Shown: positions 30,213 through 42,211 of the stretch, piece by piece
Position numbering within the stretch: the first letter of the stretch is position 1
How the letters are laid out: every line of letters starts with the position of its first letter
Source: Azolla pinnata
Taxonomy: Eukaryota > Streptophyta > Polypodiopsida > Salviniales > Salviniaceae
Assembly (NCBI GenBank): GCA_037176905.1
Contig: JBBBWG010029266.1
Location: 1 to 53,835 of the forward strand
Direction of reading: 5' to 3'
DNA: 53,835 bases
Made by a program: the position numbers and the translations under genes
Notes under the pieces: model-generated
The model's database searches: none
Seen by the model: only the letters and a program-made list of their open reading frames with translations
Told to the model about the DNA's origin: nothing

Positions 30213-30297
30213 AATTCGTGGCACAGACAGAAACAAAGTATTTGCTGAAACAGGAAAGCAAGGAAAGGAAAGGAAAGAAGAAGACGAAGCGAGGAGA

Positions 30298-33200
30298 ATG
30301 TTGGATTACTGCTGTGCGGCCGCGCACGTCGTCGACGCAGGTCCTTGCATCTCAGGTTCTCCCCTCCTTCGCTGCGGATCCTGTGGAGCTGTTCGTTACT
30401 GCTCTCCCTTGCATCAGGTCAGTGGCCTCCCTCATCTCCTTCCATTTTTTCTTTCTCTCTTTCTTTCGTCCCAGTTCCACTAGAAAAGGACAGATTTTGC
30501 ATGTGATTTCCATCATCGTAGACCTTGGAAGTAAGGGCAAGCAAGCGTAAAGGAGAATTAAGATTGCTGAATGCCGAAAGATGGAAAGATGGATGAAGGA
30601 AGGGAGGGGCAAACATAACGTAGTCAAAAGGAATTAAGGGAAACAAGGAAAAGGAGAAGCTCAGAGACAAAAGAATAGAAGAAGAAAATCTGAGAAACAT
30701 GAAAGGAAAAGAAATTTGTGTGATATTTTGTTTCTGCAAATGTAAGTTTTTCTACTCGCAATAGAAGAAGAAGAAGAAGAAGAAGAAGAAGAAGAAGAAG
30801 ATTGAACACAATGATGAAAATTACAGAAATTTCATGTCATATGAACATCCGATCCATAGTTCAAACAACCATTAGAGGCTCTCCGGCCTTACGTAAAAAA
30901 ATATTAGCGCTGCTCATCATTCTGGGAGAAAGAAGATGAAAAGACCTTGGAATACATAGGAAACTGACAAAGGAAACAAAATAAGAAGAAAACATGCATA
31001 TACGAAGAAGGATTAACACGGTTTAAAATATACAAGAAAAGAAGGAACACAAGAATTAGTGAATTTCAGAAAAACAAGGAAGATGAAAGAGAAGAGAAGA
31101 TGCGAGAGAAAAAGACTTGAATGCATGTGGAAAAGGAAACAGAAACACTCGTCTAAGTAAGAAAGTTATCGTTTTCTTTCCTTTGCTATAGCGTCTTCAC
31201 TGGAGGGAACATAAACTAGATTGCCAGCGGTTTGAGGAGCAAATGAGAAGAGGAAATATTTTGCATGATTTTCCCTTCACTTTCACGCAGAAATCAACTT
31301 TCCTTGTGAGTTCCCTCATCTGTTTACCCTAATCATTTTTATATAATTCTTTTCATTTTCTCTTTTGGATCTTTGTTCCTATATATGGTATGATTACACT
31401 TTTGACTACACATATTTGTATATACTGTATTTTATTTGTCTTGGAGATGCCTTTTCTATTGTAAACGGGTGTTCTCTTGAGCCTCTTCCATTTCATTCAT
31501 GTGATCAAAGCACATGGGGTCATAATTTCTTTAGCTTCATATTATTTGACCTTTTCAATTCTTATGTGGCCATCTATCAATCATCTTCATGCACTGGAAT
31601 CACGACAGAAGATCACTGGAAAGGTAATTATGTGGCTTATTTTAGTCTGAATCATTGTCCATCTACGGTAAGGTAATTTATTGCATGAAGGGTGATGCTT
31701 CTTAATACCATCCTTTAAAGTATTGCATGTATGTGGCTTTCCAGATAGACAGTGGCACACTCTCAGCTTGTTCGTTCCTGGAGAGTTATGGTGTGCATTT
31801 GCACAGTTCTTGGAGACCTGAGTGTGATTGCTGGACAGAACCATCCCCAATGTCAGGATTGGGTTTATGTCTTACTGATTTCCTAATCTTTGAATTGTAG
31901 TAGCACTCACACTCCATAGAGATCTTTCTATGCTGGATGTTTTCTCCACATGTCAAAATCTCCTCATAATTATTAATTAAATCCCTTGATTATGCACATA
32001 CTTGGTATAGGCAGTTTCTGGATTAAGGCATTACCTTTTATGAATCATATATGCTTTATTGAGTTTTACGCTGAAGAAGCCTTTCAAGGGTTGGTATTTT
32101 TAGGGAGAGAGGGAGGGAGAGAGAGAGATCCTTTATTAATGAAATAAATGACTGCAGAACAAAGAAAAACTCTGGATGGAATCTTCCTTCTCGCCTTTGT
32201 CCATGCAGAGGTAATTTTGCTTCTCATCATCAAGAATTGAATAATCCATGAAAGTCATGAAAGATGTCTAATAGAGAGAGTAAATATGTGTTCTACTAAA
32301 ATGTTCACTATATGCAAACACTTGGTAGAAAAAGGCCAATGTATGATTGATACCTGTGGATCATAGGAAATCATGCTGCACTCATCAAGCACTCTCAAGG
32401 TTCTGTACATAAGATATAGATGATAATATTCTCTACAGCTAATGGGAACAAGGCTTCATTTCTTGGCTGATGTTATCCGTGATCCAGGAGAAATGTATTC
32501 ATGTAGGTGCTTTTCATACCTATGGAAGATTATTTTGATGCTAGAACTCTAAATACACAAATTTTCGTGGTGTTAGATTAGCTTTGTCATTAAATTATCA
32601 GGAGAGTATCATAGAGTGCAGTCTTTACGAAAGCTAATCATAACAAATAGTACACATGTTTTATAGATGGATTATGTAGTAAAGTCGTATTTACTGAGAT
32701 AAGAGTAGCTGACGTTGTGTTCCATTTTGATGAATTCAGATGTTAATTATGATATATGCCGATTCAATAGTTGGTTTGACTATTACAAATGGCGACACTT
32801 ACCATTGGATTCCCCTGTTTCAATTTTGCTTCATTGGGTATGTAAACTTTCTTTTCCTTTCCTATATATTTTTTCAAAACAAAGTTTCAAGCATGTTGAA
32901 AGAACCGTAACATAGTTACAATAAGAAGTTTCCAATAAAACCATATGCTGTTATGGCTTCTAGTGAGCCTGGAAAGAAGTCATTTGATTCGTGGGGAGTT
33001 CTTTTTGTTGGATTGTTCTGCTTGATTGGCATTGAGCTGTTTCTTCTAAATTGTATATAAGTGCAACACTTTTGCAGCCTCTTACATTGTACCACTCATT
33101 GCAACTTGTATCCCTTAGATCGGCAAGCAAGCCCGTGCAAAGGGAAGGAAGGTTGAGGATCCATTATCTTGGTAATGGGCTTTTCTGTGTTCTTATTTAA

Positions 33201-34946
33201 GCCCAGGTGAGCTAATCATACTGATGTACGGATTGAACACATTTATGCTATAGGTCCAAGGAAGGAACTTGATCAACTAGATGTTTTTGCTGAGCTTTAT
33301 AATCTTATACAAGGCCAGCACATACATATTGATTTTATCGGACCAGATGTTGCACTTCAAAGGTCAGCCTTTTTTAGCCCTCCGTTCTATTTGCACCTTT
33401 TTAAGATGCATGCATCCCAACACTCCACATTTTGTTATCTATTTCAGAAATCAATCAGAAATGGAGTTGAGTCTTCCTCAATGCTTTGATAGTGATTGTG
33501 AATGCAAATTGTGTTCAGAAAGAGAGATGAATAAGGGTTCTGTTAGCATAAAACTTTGGAATGGATTCTATCATGATTTATACAATGAGATTGCCAAGGT
33601 AATCATAATTGCTCATGTTTCCCATTTGCAGAGTGCGAGGAAATAAGTTGACATGTTTCTCATTGTCTTCTAGCTTATGCTGAAGTATTGTTTTAAGAAA
33701 CTGTATTCTCTTTCAGGATTCTCCGCCCGACTTTATTTTTGCTGCCAATGCAGGCATTGCAGCATTTCCAAGCTGGCTACCGACTGTGGTCAGTATAACA
33801 TTAGAAGAAGTGATTGAAAAGCTTTTAAGTAAACTTCAAGTTTTGCTTTTGTTTGCACAGATGCATCTTCCAAGATGCTCTTGTTTAGAACAAATGCCAA
33901 TTCTTCATCCATTTTTCTCAATTAGATGGCTACGTTGGCAGTTGTTTTACAAATTCATTATCCATACCTTGTTTATGGTTTTATGGTTGTCTAAGGTCAA
34001 TCAAGAGGAAACACAAGGAAAGAGAGAAAACCTGAGAGATATATTGACATTTGCGCTAGAATAATAACTGGGGTAAGCATAGGAATTGCCTCAGCCACAG
34101 CTCAAGCTGATAAGCCACAGTTTATAGTTGCTCTGATTCACAGACCTGAATCTTGGCTTGACTCGGCTCCGAGCTTGAGCAGCATGAGTGGTTTGAGGCT
34201 TAAAATGTAACTATATTTTGTTATTAGCTTAAGCCATTAAGTGGCTTATGCTTGAACATGATTTCTCTTTAATCAGCTTGTTGCCAGCCACGTGGGCTCA
34301 AGCTACTCCAAGCCGTTGCCCATGACTAGATAAGCCAGACTTTGAATAGCTCATTTTATAAAACTGATTGCAAGGAAAATAGAGGGTGCTCATAATGTTT
34401 ATTAACATCATCTCTGATACTTGTGAATTTTAGTGATTGCCGGATAAAAGAAACAATCTGTGTGCATGTTTTTTTCTAGAACCAAGCCGTTGCCCATGAC
34501 TAGATAAGCCAGACTTTCAATAGCTCATTTTATAAAACTGATTGCAAGGAAAATAGAGGGTGCTCATAATGTTTATTAACATCATCTCTGATACTTGTGA
34601 GTTTTAGTGATTGCCGGATAAAAGAAACAATCTGTGTGCATGTTTTTTTCTAGAAATTAATTACCGAAAAAGTTGGAGTCCCAACTGTCTTTACTGACTT
34701 ATGCGAAGAGGCAGCCATTCTAGCTTGTAAATGTTTGGAGGGGACCTTCGCTCCAGAGCTCACTATAGCTGTAAGCGTTGGTTTTCATGCTATATATGGG
34801 TTGTTTGTCTAGAAAAGCTTGTTAATCTCAACGCAAATATGGAATTGTAGATGCAAATAAATCCCTTTCGTCAACCGATGACTCCTTCAATCAAGGTGTT
34901 GGATTTACCGACATATTCAAATTGTTTTCTTTTTGGCATTAATTGA
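30298..34946 (+). CDS. MYND-type zinc-finger protein with MSS51-like C-terminal region
   Basis: Exons: 30298-30417, 31192-31305, 31745-31851, 32158-32210, 32740-32837, 33078-33171, 33254-33362, 33448-33598, 33717-33788, 34654-34770, 34851-34946. Phases join, giving 376 aa. The N-terminal MYND finger has C6/C17, C26-x2-C29, C35-x3-H39 and H47-x3-C51 (RCGSCGAVRYCSPLHQ then HWREHKLDC). The MYND finger is a protein-protein interaction zinc fold. The rest (WNLPSRLCPCR, SWFDYYKWRHLPLDSPVSIL, HIHIDFIGPDV, DFIFAANAGIAAFPSW, VFTDLCEEAAILA) resembles the C-terminal region shared by MSS51/ZMYND-type proteins. In yeast MSS51 acts in mitochondrial COX1 expression; the plant function is not known to me. 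Exons 3 and 4 are the least certain (weak donor GTCAGG at 31852). An upstream start cannot be excluded. Confidence 0.82.
30762..30800. repeat. GAA microsatellite in first MYND-gene intron
   Basis: About thirteen uninterrupted AGA/GAA units lie at roughly 30762-30800 inside the intron 30418-31191. The surrounding intron is purine-rich. Confidence 0.9.
34308..34655. repeat. 174-bp tandem duplication spanning a 3' splice site
   Basis: A 174-bp unit (starts CCAAGCCGTTGCCCATGAC) occurs at 34308-34481 and again at 34482-34655, with about one mismatch seen. Each copy ends in a T-rich tract and TTTTTTTCTAG, so the 3' splice signal of the MYND-gene intron 33789-34653 is present twice. Only the second AG (34652-34653) precedes the coding sequence KLITEKVGVP. 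The first (ending at 34479) leads into intronic sequence. Confidence 0.92.
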
Positions 34947-36079
34947 TGCTGGCCTAATTATATAGTAAGGATTGGTCATGTAAGTCTTTTCCTGTGGAGG
35001 AATGCAGACATGGACAATTTCAAGAGTGTATTATACCAACAGTTCTCTGTTTTATATCAACACCGACTGTTCTTTGGGACATCTTTGGGAATGCATTTTC
35101 ATAATTTACTTTTCATTGCTTACATTCCATATTAGATAGTTGCGTTCCGGATTAGATTATTGTGAGTGTTCCGGATTAGATGTCAGGAGAATATAGTAAT
35201 TTCATTGTATCGTTTTATTAAAGAGTATGCTTGTCTTCTTATTATATTGGCAGTTTTGTTGTTACGACTATTTGGGTGCATGCTTGTTAAATGGCAAAAC
35301 AACAGTCTTGAAATTTATTTTATGTTCATTTTGTTGGCTTGATGTATTGTGATAAAATGGAGTTTATAAGTGGCATATACCTGTTGCCACAAGAATCGAT
35401 CTCCTTATCAACATGGAACTTCGGTTCTTTTGTGAGGTTTCCTTACGTATCTGCAGAAAGCTCTCAACGTGATTAAATTGCCGCATTGTCCGTAAACAAA
35501 TCACAATGGCTGCACTGTTTACAAACTAAATAGATGTCTGTCGATGCAAAGGTAGAGTCAGATGAAGCAGTTCAAATTGGCTTGGAAAGTGGGTAAGAAG
35601 ATGCTGTTAATCAATGAACGAAAGGAGGGAAGATGAGCTGGAAAACCATCCAATCATGCATACACATTTACATACACGAACATGCACAAAGGCTATGCAT
35701 CTCTCCTCCCTTCCTCATCCCTCATATCATGCGAAGCAAGCACATGCATAAGTACGTTTTCACTGATGAAAATGGATGAATAAACATATGCAAACAACAC
35801 CCCTGATGGTATCATAATTGATTGATATCATTGCTACTCATGATGGGTTTATAGCTGTTGAATTGCCAATATAGAAGCCCAACATCGGCTCTAAACATAG
35901 GATTTCAACTTGCTTCGGTAAACAAAATCGCAAGATCAAACATACTCCCTTCAACGTTTGTATATAATCCATGTCTCTCGCTCTCTCCACTATATGCGTA
36001 CACAAACACCATGGATTTTTGAAAGGATGCACGATCATATTGCAATCATATATACTATTTATTGTAGTGATAGATTGCA
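34947..36079. other. Intergenic region between the MYND and Armadillo genes
   Basis: This holds the 3' flank of the MYND gene and the distal 5' flank of the next gene. I see no coding exon, RNA gene or element. A minus-strand ORF at 35838-36137 is judged spurious. Confidence 0.5.
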
Positions 36080-36665
36080 AGCATTCATGTACATGCATGC
36101 ATACATACATATTCATATTACATTCATAAACACGCATGCATATTCATATTGGTTTCCAATGCACACATGCATACATGCATGCTCACATTGCACTCACACA
36201 CACACTACATATTCACATTGCATTCATACATGTATGTAGCATATTCACATTGCATTCATACACATGCATGCATACATACATATTCATATTGCATTCCTAT
36301 ACAGACATGCATGCATCACATACATACATGCTCACATTGCACTCATACACACACACGCATACATTACATATTCACAGCGCATTCATACATGTATGTATCA
36401 TATTCGCATTGCATTCATATACATACATGTATGCATACATACATGCATGCATGCACGCATGCATACATACATACATATTCATATGGTATTCCTATGCACA
36501 CATGCATGCTCACATTGCACTCATACACACACATACATACATATTCACATTGCATCCATACACGTATGTAGCATGTTCGCATTGCATTCATATACATACA
36601 TGTATGTATGTGCGCACACATGCATGCATGCATATTCCCGTCGTACACATGCATGCATCACATAC
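36080..36665. repeat. ACAT/TGCA minisatellite directly 5' of the Armadillo gene
   Basis: About 580 bp of CATACATACATGCATGC-type tetranucleotide runs alternate with CACATTGCATTCATACAC segments in a degenerate higher-order unit of roughly 50-60 bp. It ends about 50 bp before the start codon at 36718. One reading frame is open through the whole array and continues into the gene. The resulting His/Ile/Tyr/Cys-rich peptide is repeat-derived and not credible as protein. Confidence 0.9.
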
Positions 36666-36717
36666 ATCAAGTTGTCTGTGTAATTTTGAAATCCATTTTC
36701 CGACACACGCAGCAGCA

Positions 36718-39700
36718 ATGGAGGAGCTCCATCTCTTCTCCTTCCCGCGGACTACCCACCCGCTCCCATGCCGCGGCGTCAGATTTGGCTCTGCCACTTC
36801 TCCTTCCCTTGGCAAAGTCCCATCCTTGTCTTCTTCTTCCTCGTCCCGAACGATCCAGCTCTCTGCTCTCCCCCTATTCCGCGGACGGAGGAGTCCCTCT
36901 CTGAAAGCTTCGCACAAGGTAGTTGCAAACATAAGCTCTTCCACTTTTTCGTTTTCGTATGAATTCCTCCGGGGGACCGAAGAAAGCGGTTTCTGTGGCA
37001 AAGAAGCTGCTTGATCAGCATCTCGAATGAGGTCATTAGGTATGCTAATGAATCTCTGGCGGAAATTATTTCTATGGAATGCCATGTTGAGTAATGGCAA
37101 GTTGTCTCCTTGAACTGTCTTCAATCAAGAAACCATTCCTTGGAGATCTCTCTTTGATTCCTATGCAGTGAAAAGATTCCTATTTTTAATCCCAGAAATG
37201 AAAGAGGACATCTTTGAGTTCCTTGAAATAACAATCACATCTCGCGGAATCTCCTATGATTTCCTTGAGACGAAAATGATCCATGTGAATCTCGAATTCC
37301 TACTGAAGTGCTCTGTGTGAAAACAGTTTGTTAAATTCTTAACGTGGTTATGAGATCCTGTGACAAGATTCATTCCGTCTCCTGGAATTTTGTTAGACTG
37401 AGGATACTTGCTTTGAAGTTATGATCAGATTGAAAGTCACATACTTTTCTGTGAAGTTGTAATCCTCATGGAACGTTTATAATCTAGGAGGATCGTTGGA
37501 TAGGCTTTGACTCTTCAAATTCATATGTCGATGGAGATGAAGATCTGGATAGAGGTGGAGATGAAGAAAGTTCAGAGCTATCAAAAGAGGCGTATATTGG
37601 ATTATTCGTGAGAAGACTTGGAATGGACAATCTACCAGAAGACAGAGAGCAAGCTGTAAGAGCGCTCTGGAGACATTCTATGAATGGAAAGGAGAACATT
37701 GATCAGATTGTTGCATTTCCTGGAATTCTGACACTAATTGTTAGTCTGCTGCCATCAAGTAGAGTGGATTCTTCAGAAGCTGCAGCTGGGCTTCTTCGTA
37801 ATATTAGCATGTATGATGATCATAGGAAAGCTGTTATTCAAGTTGGTGCAGTGGAGGAAATTATCGGGATTCTAACACGTCGTGCTTTATCACAAACGGT
37901 GGGGTTTCAAATACTTGTATGTGTGTGCGTGTGTGGACACATGTGCGTATGTATGTATGCATGTATTTTTAATGGACAGAAGACTTGTGAAAAACATAAC
38001 TTTGTATCTGTCTTATAAAAATGCTAAGTCTTTCAATAATTTAAGTGCTGCCTTATAAGATTTTATGTAAGAGGTATGTTTTAAAAGTTAAACGACTTTT
38101 GTAAACATTTCACTCACATAATTGTCTGAATAGATCTTCACTTTTTAATGAATTGTTAAGGCTGAATGGTTTATGGAAATATATAATCCATACAATTTAT
38201 GGATAAAATTAGAACACAGGTCTTTATTCAGTATCTTATAATTTAAATATTAATCTTCTGATTATCTGATAATTTAAGCACTTAATATTGAAACAGAAAG
38301 TTCCTGTGCAAGTTATATTCTCAATGGTTAGAAAAGCCAAAAAAGCGATTTTTACAATACCTATTATAGATTGCATAAGATAAAGTGAAGTCCAAAACAA
38401 TTATCAATATTGTTATCCGGAAGAAGATGTGCAGGTCCGAGAACAAGCAGGTGCCTGTCTGTGGAATTTTTCTCATGAGGATCTGGTCTTGAATAAAGTG
38501 GACCTTTCAGAGCTCATACCAACGCTGATTTCTATGCTAGAGACCGAGAATGTTGACATGGAATCAGCAACTGGTATACTAGCTAATTTTTCCAAGAATG
38601 AAGATAACCATGAACTTTTGGTGGGATCAGGCATAGTTAAAAGACTGGTAATTACTGTTGCGGATATTGCAATTTTTTAAATAAAATTTGTAATCATATA
38701 TAAAATTACATAATTCTTTTTTCAATGGTTCTCAGCATACTGCTGTTGTGAAATTCATACAGTTATAGTTGACATTGTTCGTGACCGGGCCATCAATGTG
38801 TTATGTCTTAGAATTCATCACAATTATTAAGAACATCATTGTGTTATATAAATACATTGTGCTATGTTGCCATGCTTTTACGATTATAATATGCATTCAT
38901 GAACATTGTGTACCTGTATCAGGCAGATCTGATCAAAAGTAGCCATGGAACAAAGATCTCAAGGCAAGAAGCTCGTAAAACACTTCTTCAACTCTCCCAA
39001 AATAAGCAATATAAGCAGATTATTGTAGAAGAAGGACTGGTTCCAGTACCTCTTATTGGTGCCAGTGCATATCAATCATTTAAACCTTTACTTGATAAAA
39101 CTCCCCCATTTCCAGAGGGAATAGATCTGGACACATCTCCATTGCCATCAACTTTTGGAGCTAGAAATCTTCTGCTGGGACTGAGTGCAAAAAAGGAATC
39201 ATATAATATCGATGAAGCTACTCAACAAGCAATCGATGGTCGAGCACGCCAACATTTCCTTGGAAGGATTGGATTGTTAGAGAAAGAGGCCAAAACCCAA
39301 GTTTCAGATGACACTGTAAATGGAAAAGGCCAAATTACAATTATGCCTTGGTATGATGGTATACCTAGGTTAGTCTTGATACTTGGTTTAGAAGATGTGA
39401 ATGTGGCAAGATTGGCTGCTACCACAATTTCGGAGGTGGCAGTGAATGAAGAGATTCGACAGGCAATTCATAAAGCTGGCAGCATACCCCATCTCCTACG
39501 TCTCTTAGGAAGCGGAGATGAACTTGCAACACATGCCGCCGTGTCTGCTCTTGAAAAGCTTGCTGTCAGGTGAATGGATTTATGCTCACTTTATTTACTT
39601 TTATGAGAACTTGTAGTGATGTGTTTTTTTTCCAAGTTTTAGTATTTTCCCCAAATTTTTGTGATCACCTTCCAAATTTCTCATATAACATGTGTAATTG

Positions 39701-42211
39701 AGAAAAGGAGATGAATGCACCTCTTTTAAAGGGAAATGATCTGGGGCTTAAATTTTCAAATTCATGGGAAGTAGTAGTTGGAGAGTTGTTTGAAAGTCAT
39801 TGGTGTCTTTATCGCTTTATCGGAATGGGGGAGCAGACCTCTATATCCTACAGCTCATGGATAGTGGCATTATAATCCATCTCGCTAGTTAATTCGCTTA
39901 TGGTTGTTTCTGCATATATCATTGTGTTTGAGATTCTCGTGTGTGGCTTATCATCCCAATATTGTGGAGAGGTACAGAAAATTGATTGAATATAAGGGTG
40001 TACTCTCTGAACTACGCAGGATTTACTAAAATTGCCATGTCTGAAGCATACCAAAGATATGGATTATCAATGCCTCCTCAACTATCATCTCATAGGTTTT
40101 AGGTATCTTGCTTCCAGTGTCTTCCTTTATTCTTGAATGCCATATTATGATGCATAAAAAGCTTACATGGAATGTATTTCTGATTTGAATGTAAGTTATT
40201 TTCTAGGGTCGCCCATGACATAGTCAAAACTTGCTTTGGGCATTCAGTTGTTAATTGGGTTCTCAGCAGAGAATGCAGGATAATTCTGGAACATACTGAT
40301 TGAGGCCGTTCACATAATGTCTCTGGGCCTTTTTTATTAGTTGTCCTGTTGTGTACTGCTAATTTTAGAAACGACCTGTTTTATGGGTATTTCAGCTATG
40401 AAGTTCGGAAGGCTATTGATGCTCATGGAGCAGTCCCTGCCCTTGTAGAGCTTCTCAAAGCTCCTGATGCTCCCACCTTCGTGAAAGAAAAGGTTTCTCA
40501 TCCCAGGTTTTTCAGTGGTTTTAGGATTGTGTTATCTAGGATGTGCCATATTTAGCTGGTTCCTATGAAATCATGTGAAATGAATTAATATATGCAGGCA
40601 CTATTTGCATTGGATCGCCTTTCCCAGGCAGGGGAGGAAGTGCAAAGCATGGTATTTCTCAACGGTTTTGGGTGAAGTAACATTCTATAAAATTTTAACT
40701 CAAAAAATTTATCGGACTTATTGTTTCCCAGATTCAATCAGCTGCATATCCGGGCCTTATTGACGTCGTAGAGTCTGAGAGTGTAGATGCTCATGCAAAA
40801 GCAGAAATACAAGGAATTCTCAATGAATTGTCTACCCGAGAATCAGATACTAGGTTGCATATCAAGATTTCTTTGATGTTGTGCATTTTCTGTGGCTTCC
40901 CTCATCATAGTCTTTTGATTACCTGTGTATTCATAGAGATAAGATCGTCAACGCGAATGGAGTGCCTGCACTTGTGGCAATATTTGCAAGTGGTAGTCCA
41001 GTATTGAGGGAGAAGGCAGCTCATGTAATGGAGAATCTGGCTGTGAAAGAGCAGAATGCTGAATTAATTGTAAATGCTGGAGTGGAATCATCTCTGAAGT
41101 CAGTGTTGTCAGTGATGACACAAGGTACATGAATTATGGTGCACAATACACAAAGCAGTTATATTTCGGTACATGCATATATTGTGCACAATACACAAAA
41201 CGGCTATATTTCACTACTCATTTAAGTTACAGTAAACACACAGTGATCAAATTGACTATGTTAGGGTGCATGATATAAGTGCACAGATTGATTATGCTAC
41301 TACATTACACAGTGAGTGTCTCTTAGGTAGGGACTTGTTATAGAAAAAGATGCGTAATACACATGTCAATTATGTTTTGCTAAACATTAAGGATATGGTA
41401 TGGCATTCTTTCCTTGTATTACAAGGTAAATTATAGATAGGAATGAGCTCTAGTCTGTTTTCAGTAGTGAATTTCACTATCTTGCAGAGTTGTGAGAAAA
41501 GGTATGCTAAATACAGATTAGCTATCATAAGAATTCTATATCCTCTTTTTAACATTGAAATACACTATTCTTGCAGAGAAAGCTAGCAGTCAAGAAGATA
41601 TTGTCAAGAAAGAAGAGATGTGGGCTGCACTGAGTGCTTCTTCCCGACTTCTGCACAAACTTTTGAGATATGAGAAGGTTCGAGCATTGATTGATTGTAA
41701 GGGACTTGCAGTCTTACTTGCTGGTGTATTGAAAACTGAGATGCCACTGCATGTCAAAGATTGGGTTTCGTCGTGCCTTCTCAGTCTAGATCGATTCGAA
41801 GGCCTAAAGAGTAATTTGAAAATACCTATAGAGTCGGAAGTGATTATTCACGACAAGATTCCTAGACTATTGGATGAGATCAGATCTTCATCATATCCAG
41901 AAGTTCAAGAACGAGGAGCTATTGAACTCTATGACCTTGTGTCGCAAGGAGTAGATGCATATGTTGCAGCTATATCTAATATGGGAGGAATCTTTCCACT
42001 TGTCGAAATTCTTGATCATGGAACTCCAAAAGCAAAGGAAGCATCGCTTTCCATACTATATAGCATAGGTACAAATGAGGAAAATCATTCTGCATTGATT
42101 AGAGCTGGTATTACAAGGCATCTGCAAAAAATTGTTAGATCAGGGAGCTCACAATGGATGCTTGCTCTTTATCTTCTACAAGCACTCCCGACAGAAATCG
42201 ATGTGCTGTGA
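36718..42211 (+). CDS. Armadillo-repeat protein with predicted chloroplast transit peptide
   Basis: Exons: 36718-36918, 37488-37898, 38435-38647, 38923-39569, 40396-40492, 40598-40651, 40732-40853, 40937-41124, 41577-42211. All phases join, giving 855 aa. Residues 1-65 or so are rich in Ser, Arg and Pro and poor in acidic residues (PSLSSSSSSRTIQLSALPLF), as in chloroplast transit peptides. An acidic linker follows. From about residue 100 to the C-terminus there are repeated ARM/HEAT-like helical units, for example QAVRALWRHSMNGKENIDQI, AAAGLLRNISMYDDHRKAVI, QAGACLWNFSHEDL, ATGILANFSKNEDNHELLV, and near the end EASLSILYSIGTNEENHSAL. Such repeats form a superhelical binding scaffold; the partner is unknown. 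The Met at 36718 was chosen because everything upstream in frame is minisatellite. Plastid location is inferred from composition only. Confidence 0.88.

Larger units (their letters stand above)
28207..30297. other. Intergenic region 5' of the MYND gene
   Basis: No gene is supported. ORFs on both strands at 28224-28592 and at 29633-29965 show no recognised domain and may be remnants. A phrase matching the upstream array (GGGACTTGAACCCAAGACCC, reverse orientation) occurs at about 28802-28821. A telomere-like run (AAACCCTAACCCTAATAAAC) is at about 29488-29518. Confidence 0.5.

Noticed and set aside
34479-34653. Use of the first duplicated AG as the MYND-gene acceptor
   Set aside because: The sequence after it is intronic and does not match the conserved protein; the second AG leads directly into KLITEKVGVP.
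36136-36717. N-terminal extension of the Armadillo protein
   Set aside because: The extension is entirely ACAT/TGCA repeat. A credible transit peptide begins at the Met at 36718.
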